From positions 1 through 64,000 of the forward strand of contig NZ_JATACI010000003.1 of assembly GCF_037892195.1 (NCBI RefSeq): a DNA stretch of 64,000 nt, in the 5' to 3' direction. The stretch is from Yoonia sp. GPGPB17. Lineage in GTDB: Bacteria > Pseudomonadota > Alphaproteobacteria > Rhodobacterales > Rhodobacteraceae. A program made the translations under genes and the position numbers. This document shows positions 28,781-37,994 of this stretch, in pieces. The first letter of the stretch is position 1. The number at the start of each line of letters is the position of its first letter. The notes below the pieces were generated by a model. It saw only the letters and a program-made list of their open reading frames with translations. It did not search any database and was not told the origin of the DNA.

Positions 28781-30343
28781 ATGAGTAGATTGGTCGAAAC
28801 AGTGTCCGCTGGTGCAAAAACCGCCAGTCGGTCCAACCCGAAGGATGGTATTGAGCGGATTGCCAAATACATCCCCGCTGAAATACTGGCTTTTTATACG
28901 ATGTGGACGCAGGCAGCCGCATTGCTTCCTATCAAGAGTGCTGACCCGGATGCCCCACCACCAGACTCTTTGGTGTTTCCGGAGGGAACGGTGACGATCG
29001 CCTGTCTTGTGGGGTTGGTGCTGGGTGCCATCCTGACCTACGCCTATTTTGATCGGTTCTTCCCAGAGGCCAAGCCTGAGTCCCGTCGATATCATCGTGT
29101 CATTTCACCGATCGCGTTCCTGATCTACGGATATACGATCTGGGGGGCGGTTGATCCAAGCTATTTTGTGCCAGGCATTGCCTTGATGGCGACCGCGGTC
29201 TTGACGCTGGGGACGTTTTTGGCCCAACCGGTCGCGAGCCCACCGCTGCGGCAGGGGGATAGCAAGATGCGTGCGCTTCGAGAATTCGTAGAGAACAGCG
29301 AGACGTGCATCTCCTTGGCTAAGGAGGTGTCAGAAATCCCTCTGATTCAGGGGGTGCATGTTGAACCACATCCATGGTTGTTGCGGTTCTGGGTTGCTGC
29401 CAGAAACGGAAAATACCCAAGAGATGACAATTCTTATCGCTTTGATGACATTGATATCTTTGACCCTACTGTTGATCCGGAGTTTGACTTTCATGACTTT
29501 GGACCGCGGTTGAAGGACTTCAGCGAGCGCCTGCCTTTGCTTGTGCGCATTCACTGCGCACCAGAACGGGTGTCTGGCGAGGTCGATGACATGAGGAACA
29601 GGGTTGGTGGGATCGCCAACCGCTTTTCGGACAGGGTGACGGTCGTGGTTGAGGACCGGGCAAGATGCGTTGCGGCGATCGCACCGGGAGATGAAGTCTC
29701 AGGCGATGGTCCCGGGACATTTGGTGGCACATTCAGCGATGGTACGGATGTTTATGGCATGACCTGCGCCCATGTCGTAGGAGCAGCGACATCTGCGATG
29801 GATGCCGGTGGCGTTCTCGTTGGCGGTGTCGCGCAGTCTTCGCCTCTGACGCCACTGCCCTCGGGCACGCTGTGCCAACCGGGAAGTCAGAACGGTAATG
29901 ACATGGACGCGGCTTTGATCCGCCTTGGCCCCTCGCATATCCCCCCGGTTCAGGGACTGCAGGTCTCCCAGAGCTATGGGTCTGGACAACGTGTTGACAT
30001 GGCTGGGGCCAAAAGCGGCGGACCTCATTCCTATCGATTTGGCAGTTTGGGCCTCACGCAGCTGGTCGATGTTGTCGATCCCGTCACTGGGCAAAGCCAA
30101 CCGCATTGCTTTCAGAACCTGAGCAGCATTCGCTCAACATCTCTTTGGGGTGGTCGGTGGTCACCCATCGGGCATCGGGCCAGGCGCGGCGATTCCGGCG
30201 CGTTCATTTTGAACGTCACCGGGACACTATGGTATGGCATGCTCACCGCTGTTGACGGGACGGAAGGGTTCTTTCTGGATGCCAGCGATGTCTTATCCTG
30301 GGCGCAGGGCCATTCCGGTCTGAGTAATCTGCAGGTGCGATAA
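28781..30343 (+). CDS. Membrane-anchored trypsin-like serine protease
   Basis: A 520-aa protein with an N-terminal membrane module and a C-terminal trypsin-fold protease. Three hydrophobic segments follow KYIPAEILAFYTMW at residues about 30-130. The protease domain keeps a full triad: His in GMTCAHVVG, Asp in GNDMDAALI, Ser in RRGDSGAF. The linker contains an acidic patch (DDIDIFDPTVDPEFDFHDFG). GGGGAAC precedes the ATG. Membrane-tethered trypsins of this kind are known from bacterial conflict systems, where proteolysis activates a partner effector. The adjacent nucleases are candidate partners, which is inference. The frame is intact. Confidence 0.75.
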   Translation: MSRLVETVSAGAKTASRSNPKDGIERIAKYIPAEILAFYTMWTQAAALLPIKSADPDAPPPDSLVFPEGTVTIACLVGLVLGAILTYAYFDRFFPEAKPESRRYHRVISPIAFLIYGYTIWGAVDPSYFVPGIALMATAVLTLGTFLAQPVASPPLRQGDSKMRALREFVENSETCISLAKEVSEIPLIQGVHVEPHPWLLRFWVAARNGKYPRDDNSYRFDDIDIFDPTVDPEFDFHDFGPRLKDFSERLPLLVRIHCAPERVSGEVDDMRNRVGGIANRFSDRVTVVVEDRARCVAAIAPGDEVSGDGPGTFGGTFSDGTDVYGMTCAHVVGAATSAMDAGGVLVGGVAQSSPLTPLPSGTLCQPGSQNGNDMDAALIRLGPSHIPPVQGLQVSQSYGSGQRVDMAGAKSGGPHSYRFGSLGLTQLVDVVDPVTGQSQPHCFQNLSSIRSTSLWGGRWSPIGHRARRGDSGAFILNVTGTLWYGMLTAVDGTEGFFLDASDVLSWAQGHSGLSNLQVR

Positions 30344-30350
30344 GGGTCTC

Positions 30351-30782
30351 TCATTCGCAGCTCAGATCAACGCAAGTGATCTTCGAGACCGCACTATCCG
30401 AATGACCGTTCCCAGCGTGGAAAGAGAGCCCGGATACTCAAGACAAATGGGGCGTTGGAGGTCGATGAAGACTTCACCTGCACGGATGAGTTCCATACTT
30501 GCGGAGTAATGTGCCTGTCACTGTACCCTTTATTGCCATAACGTCAGATCTGTGGATAACCCTACCAAAGGCGAGCGGCTTGCCGTCATAATTCGTACTG
30601 CTACTCGGGGTAAAACGTTGAGGTCCAACCCTCTGCACAAGTTGTGGATATGTTGCGATTAAGGGTACAGTGAAATCGGGATTAAGTGCCAAGTCACAAT
30701 ATCGTCCTTCAGTACTTGGAGAACCACATCGCCGATCCTACCGGCGTCAGCCGGTAGTGGTTCAGTGAGGCAGTCGTGTGGG
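30351..30782. other. Gap between the two protease genes
   Basis: A minus-strand open frame at 30474-30692 has no ribosome binding site or recognisable family. The two convergent protease genes end on either side. An inverted repeat at about 30740-30760 (CTACCGGCGTCAGCCGGTAG) could serve as a bidirectional terminator stem. Confidence 0.35.
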
Positions 30783-31693
30783 TCAAGTTCCGAAGATGTC
30801 TATTTGTCGGCCCAGTTCATTTTGTAAATAGTCAAAAGCGTCTTTGAGACTGTGGACCAATATCCACCCATTGTCGCTTTTTGCTACGATGATCCCGGCG
30901 ATTTGATCGTTGGAAAACACTAAGCCGCCAGAATCTCCTTTTTCAGCTGTTCCGCGACAGCTGATGAGATTTGAGATGCTGATTTTTGTGCCGTCTTGCG
31001 TGTCAATTTCGCCAATAGTGGATGCCTCAGACTCCACGCTCAATTCTTGCCTGCCACTTTTCATTGATTGTGCGACGAACTGTGATCCCATCGTTGTGCC
31101 TGTAAGATCGGCGTGACCGGTCATCGGGGTGTCGCTTCCTCAACCATTAGATCGGTAGCCTCGCCATTGTATATGTCTGCTTTTGTCAGAGCTATGTCGT
31201 AATCCAGTGTGTCATCCTGCAAGACGCTGGCCCACACTACCTCCGCCGTGAACTGGCAACTGGTGTTACCGCCGACGAAATCGCCCCCCATCCCATTTGG
31301 CTCTGTCAGGTCGCCCACAACGTGTGCGCAGGTCAAAGCATAGACGTCATCTGTTCCCGCCTTGTCGCGGAACATCAGCGCAACCGAACCTGAATAGGGC
31401 GACTGATTGATTTCATTTCCGGCCCGGCAGCACAGTTCAAGGTTTTGAAGCTCGATCACATCGGTTCGAATCTTTTCGCTGCGGTCAACCGTTCCGTCAG
31501 CGCTGCGACGAAACACAAAGGCGGGTAGAGAGCGCTTCAGATCCGTAAGTGCTTCTTTCTTCGTGACGAAAAACTGCAACGCATCCCCGTTTGCTACCTT
31601 TTGGCCATCGGAGAATTTGCTGCCGAAGCTAACGCCACAAACATTTGGCATCGATCCATAATTTGATTGAGCGGCGGCGACCTCTGGTTTCAA
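30783..31693 (-). CDS. Soluble trypsin-like serine protease (frameshifted)
   Basis: Two overlapping pieces form one protease of about 300 aa. The first (31693-31121) holds the catalytic His (ALTCAHVVG) and Asp (TLDYDIALT). The second (31124-30783) holds the catalytic Ser (EKGDSGGL). They meet at a C4 run (plus-strand G4 at 31126-31129); one more base joins them as EEATPPMTGHADL. The N-terminal MPNVCGVSFGSKF...FFVTKK segment is the usual prodomain-like start of such bacterial trypsins. There is no signal peptide. It is divergent from the nuclease operon, about 100 bp away, sharing its promoter region. Confidence 0.72.
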
Positions 31694-31791
31694 GGGAATT
31701 GTCCATCAAGCAAATAATCTAGTTGTTCTTATTCAGCCAAAAAAATGGTATTCGTCCAAGCATTAATTTTTGTATGTTGGAGAACTGTTGG

Positions 31792-32787
31792 ATGAAGTTG
31801 AAAGTTTTTGCCGCCGCCATCTTGCCTTTCATTGCAAGCGCGGCGATAGCCGACGATCGTGACTGGTCAGGCTTAATCACTGCAATTGAAGAGAACACCG
31901 AGGACGCGTTAACCATTCCTCCCGCACCGGGAACGACGGTGATCTCTGGGTTTGATTGTCGAATTTCGGACAGTGACGTTGATGCGCTTGACGACGATCT
32001 CCTGCTGACAGCCAGCGAGTCTGACGATAGCATCGCTTTGCACGGACCCTGGGGATTGCCAACAACATCAGGAGACTACCCTCTCCTTGTGCACCGCGAA
32101 TACCTGATCCTGCACGATGAGATCATGCGCCAGCCCGCGTTGGCACAGTATCGGTTGACCCGATCTGATGTCCGAAGAAGAACGCGCGAAACATGTTTTC
32201 GAGAAGATGAGCGTATTGCGGACGACAACCGTGGCACACTTGCAGATTACGATGAACCCATTTTCGAGCGTGGGCATCTGATCCCACGGGCCGATATGAA
32301 CCGATCCCGGAATGTCATGATCAATACATTCCTGCTTTCAAACATCATGCCGCAGCAGCCCGACTTTAACGGCGGCGTATGGAAGACCCTCGAATCCCTT
32401 ATTCGGACATGGGCGCGCAGTAAGGGCGACATCATTGTCGTGACAGGGCCGATCTATGACTTTGATGGCGATGGCGCGCGAGACAACGACGTGGATCGCG
32501 TCCGTCCGAACGACCGTGTCGGAATTCCAAGTCATTTCTTCAAAGTTGTGCTCCATGAACGACCTTCCGGTTTCATCGAGACGATTGCTGTGCGTCTACC
32601 GCACTCAGGGGCAGAGGTGCCCGAAGGTCTCGATTTTGATGAAGAGCTGGACATTATCGAGGATGCACTTGTCAGTATTGATGACATCGAAGCACAAACC
32701 GGGTTTGATCTGTTCCCTGATATGGAAGCAGCCAAGCAAAGAGCGGTTGAGCGTTCCATCGCGCCCGGTATCTGGCATGATGACTGA
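31792..32787 (+). CDS. Secreted DNA/RNA non-specific endonuclease (NUC1 family)
   Basis: A 331-aa beta-beta-alpha metal nuclease. A signal peptide (MKLKVFAAAILPFIASAAIA) indicates export to the periplasm or outside. The active site is ERGHLIPRADMN, the family DRGH motif with catalytic His, and the metal-binding Asn lies in SNIMPQQPDFN. TTGGAGAA precedes the ATG at 31792. An in-frame ATG at 31774 is less suitable because it places charged residues before the signal peptide. It is the first gene of a three-gene nuclease operon. The substrate is expected to be both DNA and RNA. Confidence 0.85.
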   Translation: MKLKVFAAAILPFIASAAIADDRDWSGLITAIEENTEDALTIPPAPGTTVISGFDCRISDSDVDALDDDLLLTASESDDSIALHGPWGLPTTSGDYPLLVHREYLILHDEIMRQPALAQYRLTRSDVRRRTRETCFREDERIADDNRGTLADYDEPIFERGHLIPRADMNRSRNVMINTFLLSNIMPQQPDFNGGVWKTLESLIRTWARSKGDIIVVTGPIYDFDGDGARDNDVDRVRPNDRVGIPSHFFKVVLHERPSGFIETIAVRLPHSGAEVPEGLDFDEELDIIEDALVSIDDIEAQTGFDLFPDMEAAKQRAVERSIAPGIWHDD

Positions 32788-32805
32788 ATTGGGAGCAGCA
32801 GTCAC

Positions 32806-33773
32806 ATGACATTGAGAGCACACATTTGCCGAAATATAGTTGTAATCCTGACTATTTGGTTGGGATTGGCGACACCTTCCTATGCTTTGGATACCTGCGA
32901 TGGCAGGCCCTGCATCGCCATCGGCTCATACAACATCAAGCTGTTCGGTGGGGGCGGAAGTAGCGACAGCAATAGGGAAATCGACAAGGTAGTCGATCGC
33001 ATCGCTCCTATGGATGTCGTCGTACTACAGGAAATTAACACAGGTACTGCGACTTGGCGCAATTTTCTCGCGGATTTGCAGGATATTGGTTTCGAAGTCG
33101 CGGTTGAAGGTAGTTTCGGGGGGCCAACCCGGGACGTCAGCAGTTTGTCGTAGTGCTCGTAAAATCTGGCAATGTACAGGTTGTTGCAGGTTCTGCAGCC
33201 GAACTACCAATCCCAACGACGAATCCACCGATCTGGAGCAGTTGCATCTACGACAGCCTCAGGCCGCCCGTTACCGTAAGGTTGGTTGCTTGGTTGTTTG
33301 ATTTTCGTTTGGTAGGATTGCATTTCAAGTCACAAACTACAGTGTCTTCAGCGACCGGCGCAAACAAAGGTGTTTGCGACGATGATCTTCGACAGTGGCA
33401 ATCCACATTGATGCTTGACGAGTTGAGACGTTTGACTGTGGCAGATAGTGACGATGACGTTGTGGTCGTTGGCGATTTCAATTCCCCTCTTTCCGCCGAG
33501 GAGTTCTATCCAATCCGCTCAAATGGTCTCGTGAGTATGATTCCGGACCAGTGCGATGCTTCTACGCAGCACGGATGTAGTCACCTGGTCTCATCATCTC
33601 GATTTGAACCGAAAGTTCTTGATCACATCGTTGTCCCCTCCGACATGGTGGAGGCAGTCGCTGAAAGCGGGCAAATCGGACGACTGGGAACCAGTGTTTC
33701 TAATTATCGACGGACGCAATCTGACCACCTCGAAGTTTGGAGTCACTTCTATGTTGATCGCGACGACGATTGA
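32806..33773 (+). CDS. Secreted endonuclease/exonuclease/phosphatase-family nuclease (frameshifted)
   Basis: The EEP-fold protein of about 322 aa has a signal sequence (CRNIVVILTIWLGLATPSYA). Catalytic residues appear in order: Asn in SYNIKLFGG, Glu in VVVLQEIN, the GDFNSP motif, and the SDHLEV motif near the end. The frame changes at a G6 run (33118-33123), and a seventh G restores GANPGRQQFVVVLVK. All catalytic motifs are present, so the break is probably artefactual. It starts 18 bp after the NUC1 gene and is clearly in the same operon. It most likely acts as a DNase, but phosphodiesterases of other substrates share the fold. Confidence 0.78.
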
Positions 33774-33820
33774 AGCAACCTGATCAGTCGGGCACAATTT
33801 TATTACAGGGATTTCCGACT

Positions 33821-35164
33821 ATGACAATTTATCAAGAGCTTTGGGATCTGGATCTGAAGAACAACGGGTGCACAGTCAGTGCCCGAAAATCAACAGGAGA
33901 ATGGGTGGATCCTGATGCCGATATCCTTGTGGATGAACAGGTAGAAACCACGAAGCCTGATCTTGCCCCAGACCCGCTCTTTGCTCATGTAAACCCCGAC
34001 AAGATTTCAGGGCACACGTATCAAGCGTTTATCCGTTTGTTGGACAATTACATTGTGAACGTGAGCCTGACTGAGGACCATCTTGGCGATAATGTCGTCG
34101 AAGATACAGAAATTGCCAATTTCATGGATGTTATTTTGGATACGGTTGTCATGCAACGTACCCTTACCTACCTGCGCGATGACTTGGGTGCGATTGCAGA
34201 TCGTGATGATTTACGAATGCAAATGATGCGCATGTGGTTCCAACTCTATACCAACTGGTACAACCCGGAAAAACCGGTCTCAAGCGCCTCCGGCTTTGAA
34301 CATGTGATGGTTGGCGAAGGACATGCAAAAGGCAAGGGCATTGGTGGCTATCACTCGTGGACCAAATTCTATCTGGACGAAAAGAGCGGACGTGTCGACT
34401 TTCGTGGCTTTAACTACGACGGCATGGCAGATCGCACGTCGACCGCCGGAAAACGGTTTCCCCATGTCGCCACTGTAAGCATGACCTGGGACCAAAAGGA
34501 TGTTCATGGTGACGTCGTTGACACTCTCGTCAAAGACCGAGGTGGATTTTTTGTTGGCCCAAGTCCCGAATTGCAGATCGCGCTCGGAACTATCGCTCTT
34601 TTCCAAAGCCTCGCAGGCGGCCATTTCGTCAAAAACAATGAAAATGCACAAACCATTGAGCTGAACGGAGCGCGCTATAATCTGATAATGTATCGGAATA
34701 CGGTGCAGCCACCTCCGGACAACGCGCGGGGCGACATGGTCCGGTCCTTCTATCCGGTTTTCTTGTCACCACTGCAAAGTAGCGACACCGATGTCGTGAT
34801 TGAGCCCTCAGGTGAAATTGAAGTGGTCAATGACGGTGTCATTCGCATCATGCGAGCATTGCCAAATCCCGAAGGAGAAGACGCGGGCAATGAATGGGTC
34901 ACATTAGAAAATACCAGCAACGAAATTATCTCGCTGGCGGGTTGGAGCCTTGCAGATAAGCTTGATCGTCGCTTTCCTCTCAACGGACCAATTGAACCGG
35001 GAAAATCGCGCAAATTCACGGTCACGCGTGACACCCCAAACTCCATGCAGATGGGCAACAAAGGTGGTCTGATTGCCGTATACAATGCCGAGGACGCAGT
35101 GGTTGCACGGGTAGGGTATCACTCAGTGCCCTCCGGGCTTTTGTTGCACTTTGTCACAGAATAG
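33821..35164 (+). CDS. EndoU-type RNase fused to a lamin-tail domain
   Basis: A 447-aa protein with an XendoU/EndoU-like domain at residues about 50-330. The expected catalytic histidines lie in SGFEHVMVGEG and GGYHSWTKFYL, followed by VDFRGFNYDG. A C-terminal lamin-tail-like beta-sandwich spans about residues 345-440 (IRIMRALPNPEGEDAGNEW, TLENTSNEIISLAGWSLAD). EndoU enzymes cut at uridines and leave 2',3'-cyclic phosphates. Lamin-tail domains in bacteria usually accompany secreted hydrolases. No signal peptide is visible, unlike the two upstream nucleases. The start at 33821 is chosen over a frame extension into the previous gene. It is third in the nuclease operon. Confidence 0.75.
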   Translation: MTIYQELWDLDLKNNGCTVSARKSTGEWVDPDADILVDEQVETTKPDLAPDPLFAHVNPDKISGHTYQAFIRLLDNYIVNVSLTEDHLGDNVVEDTEIANFMDVILDTVVMQRTLTYLRDDLGAIADRDDLRMQMMRMWFQLYTNWYNPEKPVSSASGFEHVMVGEGHAKGKGIGGYHSWTKFYLDEKSGRVDFRGFNYDGMADRTSTAGKRFPHVATVSMTWDQKDVHGDVVDTLVKDRGGFFVGPSPELQIALGTIALFQSLAGGHFVKNNENAQTIELNGARYNLIMYRNTVQPPPDNARGDMVRSFYPVFLSPLQSSDTDVVIEPSGEIEVVNDGVIRIMRALPNPEGEDAGNEWVTLENTSNEIISLAGWSLADKLDRRFPLNGPIEPGKSRKFTVTRDTPNSMQMGNKGGLIAVYNAEDAVVARVGYHSVPSGLLLHFVTE

Positions 35165-35312
35165 ATGTGGTGTTGCACAGCAATTGGTCGGGAGTCAGAC
35201 CGTCATATCTGTGGGTAAGCCTTCTCGATGTAGGTGCTTACGGTTACCAATTTCCCTATTGGTCAGTGGGGAGTGATGAGGTCTGACGCGCGACACGGTT
35301 TGTGGATGTATT

Positions 35313-35514
35313 GTAAATAGGAGTACAAAAGTGCCCTAAAACGCGCTGAATCGGCAGATTCTGATAAACTAAGGTCCGGTGACACGGGCCGCAATCACCA
35401 CGGCGTGGAGCCCTCTACACCTATGTGAAAACGGAGAAGTTTCTGGTAGCGTTTGATCTGAAGTCGTTGCGGGATCTGCCAAATGTGGAGCAACTTGAGG
35501 ACGCCGGTTTGTGA
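35313..35514 (+). pseudogene. Remnant of an integrase start joined to an scpB tail
   Basis: At 35313-35336 the sequence matches the first eight codons of the integrase at 10602 (encoding NRSTKVP versus NRGTKMA) with the start codon lost. At 35386-35514 an open stretch ending in TGA encodes the scpB C-terminus (TYVKTEKFLVAFDLKSLRDL), paralogous to TFVTTETFLVMFDLQTLRDL of the gene ending at 12357. All of DUF1403 and most of both genes are gone. A CAATTGGTCGGG like the 22-bp repeats lies at 35182. This is a decayed second module of diverged sequence. Confidence 0.7.
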
Positions 35515-35622
35515 TAGCTGCTTAAGCCTTAGAAAACCGAGGATATTGAATGGTACAAGAAAAGCATCCAAGATTTTGATATCTGAGTAAGAAGTAGCAA
35601 AAAAGCAGTATGTGAATTGCAG

Positions 35623-36603
35623 ATGGATAACGATGGCGGATCACGAATAACCTTAACGGCTATCGTTGGCTTCGTTCTTAGTATCTCGTCCGGACTAACG
35701 ATTGCTTGGCTCATTGATCTGCTGCCGATCTATGACCAGGAGGCCAAGGAAACAGGATTTACAGTCTGGCATAATTGCCCAATCCCAATAACCTTCGCCG
35801 TGACCTTCTATCCCGACTACAATGAATTTGACCGTGAAGATGTCGACGGTATTGACTCACTGATAAACATACATGTCCAGGCAACGGATGCGCCTGACGA
35901 TGACGAGGCGCTGGCAAACGCGGGATGTAACTTTGAATTCTGGACCGACCACGAAGTGCTCAATTTCCAGATTAATCATAGAGACGGCCAGTCGACGCGG
36001 GATATTCAATATCTTGATTTTCGTGCTCGTGTTGCATCCAGTGGGGATCAATATGTTATCGAACCAGATCCGGTGAAGTTTGCCGGTTCATTGTGGATGC
36101 ACGTTCCCGATTTGACTCAGCGTTTGAGCTATACAGACCGCAAAATTTCAACTTACTGGGCTGTCTTCAACAGTTCGTATGAAAACCGTGCAGACCCCAG
36201 CGACATACGTACCGCGACAACAGGAATTGTGCTTCCGTTTGAAAATGAGGCTAAGCGTCTTTTTCCAAGAACCATGAGCCTCGACAGTGAAGGGCTCGAA
36301 ATATACCGATCGCCGGAAAGAAAGTTTGAAGGCCACCTTACACAAAACTTCCGAACTTCAGCTCAATTTAGCCATCCAAGAACTGATAAGGTGTCACAAG
36401 CTCTACTGATCGCAGCATCGACGCTCTTTGGTGCCGGTATCTCAGCTATGCTAGAAGCTTTTCTAGCAAGTGGGATCTTACGTCTTCATCGGCAAACAGC
36501 GCAGCGGGTTGAAAAAGCTAGACCAACTGCTCGACCACGTCTCAAGCCGAGCCGACTGCGTCGTTCTTACCGTTCAAAGCGGAGCCGTTCCCGCAATGAA
36601 TAG
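35623..36603 (+). CDS. Hypothetical membrane protein with two terminal membrane helices
   Basis: A 326-aa protein with an N-terminal membrane helix (TLTAIVGFVLSISSGLTIAW), a large probably extracytoplasmic domain of about 230 residues, and a second helix near the C-terminus (ALLIAASTLFGAGISAMLEA). A very basic cytoplasmic tail (RLKPSRLRRSYRSKRSRSR) follows. The family is not recognised. A start at 35623 is chosen as the first ATG; a TTG six bases earlier is possible. No clear ribosome binding site is seen. It sits just outside the scpB remnant. Confidence 0.55.
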   Translation: MDNDGGSRITLTAIVGFVLSISSGLTIAWLIDLLPIYDQEAKETGFTVWHNCPIPITFAVTFYPDYNEFDREDVDGIDSLINIHVQATDAPDDDEALANAGCNFEFWTDHEVLNFQINHRDGQSTRDIQYLDFRARVASSGDQYVIEPDPVKFAGSLWMHVPDLTQRLSYTDRKISTYWAVFNSSYENRADPSDIRTATTGIVLPFENEAKRLFPRTMSLDSEGLEIYRSPERKFEGHLTQNFRTSAQFSHPRTDKVSQALLIAASTLFGAGISAMLEAFLASGILRLHRQTAQRVEKARPTARPRLKPSRLRRSYRSKRSRSRNE

Positions 36604-37043
36604 GTAGCATTCACCTTTGCTGTCCGAATAGGCGCGGAGCGTGTGATGGCCAACGCCACGCTCATCGCGGACTGGCTGGACACCGCAACAGGAGTCCATC
36701 ATGCCCCGTCTCAATCACACCGCCTTCGTCCATGCCTGCCCATCAGGGCTTCTCTTTGGGCCAAAATCCAGCCCGAATTGCGGTAATGCTTGCGGAGATT
36801 GTCTCTCTTGGGCGGCGTCGACCTAAGTCGATCTGTACTTGATGAAGCACGTTCCATCGGCGATGCTCTAAAGATTGATGAAGTAACGATAACTAGGAAT
36901 TATTGTCACTTCACGGCCTGACTGGACCGAACGTGCATATTTGGGCATCTTGAAGAACAAGCTGAGAACATTCTGGGTTCGCCGACCTTCACAGCGCCGT
37001 AGATGAACTGGTAAGATGCGGACTTTGCGGTAGTTCGTTTTTC
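36604..37043. other. Gap with possible decayed genes
   Basis: There is an ATG at 36702 with a strong GGAG, starting MPRLNHTAFVHACPSGLL, but the frame stops after about 40 codons. Other frames are short. It looks like a truncated gene of unknown family. Nothing else is supported. Confidence 0.3.
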
Positions 37044-37687
37044 CATATTTGCTTACGCAGCATTCTTTTGCAGGTGCGGCGTGGTGGCCGCTGCCTCGCA
37101 CCTGCTGTCACCAGACCGGTCGTTCAAAGATAAGACAAAACCCGGATCCCAAAAATCCCTTTTGCCCTGACCTTTATCAATCACTGGGGCGCCGAAACGT
37201 CGCGCATCGTGAATTGGCTCTCCCGTGAAAGTATCTCTATCTCACCCGAACACCAAACCTCCGTCAATGACGAGGTTTTGGCCAGGCACGGCGCGTGCCC
37301 AAGGACTCGCAAAAAACAAGACCGCGTCTGCGGCCTCTTCCGGGGTCACTACCGAGCGCAGGGGTGTAACGCCCGCAATGTAGTCAAAGACTTCCTGCGG
37401 TTTTGAAGCACTGGCATCGGTCGTCCTTAACAGACCCCCGCATACCATGTTGACTGTTATGCCTTTTGGCCCGAGCTCGGTCGCCATGGTGCGCGTCAAC
37501 GCGAGCAGAGCAGCCCTTGCAGAGATATAATCGTGATAAGGCACGACAGGATTCTGGAAGAGGTTCGTGCCGATCGTGACAACCCGCCCAAAGCCCGCAT
37601 CCGCCATCCTAGGAGCGGTAGCTTGGATGACATTCAGCGCGCCCAGGACCGCAGTGCTGTGTTGCAAGAGCATTTCAGCGGCGCTTA
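37044..37687. repeat. Duplicated segment, copy 1 (diverged from 52258-52905)
   Basis: About 640 bp covering the 3' flank and the C-terminal half of an SDR gene match 52258-52905 at high but imperfect identity, in the same orientation. Similarity begins near TTTTTCCAT at about 37044 and stops abruptly after GGCGCTTA at about 37686, inside the SDR coding region. Confidence 0.75.
37242..37686 (-). pseudogene. Truncated SDR gene (C-terminal part only)
   Basis: The frame encodes the last roughly 148 residues of the SDR that is complete at 52461-53225 (SAAEMLLQHSTAVLGALNVI, then ELGPKGITVNMV). It keeps Tyr of PYHDYISA but has Arg (ISARAA) where the active copy has the catalytic Lys (TSAKAA). The nucleotide-binding Gly motif and N-terminus are missing. 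It therefore cannot be a functional oxidoreductase. It is a decaying copy left by duplication. Confidence 0.75.
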
Positions 37688-37994
37688 AGTCACTTCGGAA
37701 ATGCTGCTGCATGCAAAAAACGGGAGCGGCGGCAATGAGGCCATGACGGACAGACGGTCCAGCGGATGTGTCGATCCGGACAGAAAGCGTTCTAACCGGT
37801 TGGCTGGCGCATTTTGGAGAAGGCTTTAAAACATGGCTGGGCCGCGTGCCGGTGCGGCTGCCAGAACTTGTAGAAAGACGCGGTCCATAATGACTCAGTA
37901 TTGGGGGTATCGCGGATCATAGAACTCGACCCAAAGGTGAGGCGGCAGATTATGCATGGAGAAGTTATTCGTACACTACATAGCGAATGCCGGG
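37687..37994. other. Junction sequence after the truncated SDR
   Basis: No gene is supported. The sequence changes character at the end of the duplicated segment. Short open frames do not resemble known proteins, and no insertion-sequence ends are evident. Confidence 0.3.

Noticed and set aside
28324..28788. 154-codon plus-strand open frame upstream of the membrane protease
   Set aside because: It has no ribosome binding site and no family resemblance, a competing frame lies on the other strand, and it overlaps the well-supported protease start.
37242..37686. A functional second SDR
   Set aside because: The cofactor-binding N-terminus is missing, the catalytic Lys position is Arg, and the similarity to the intact copy stops abruptly inside the gene.
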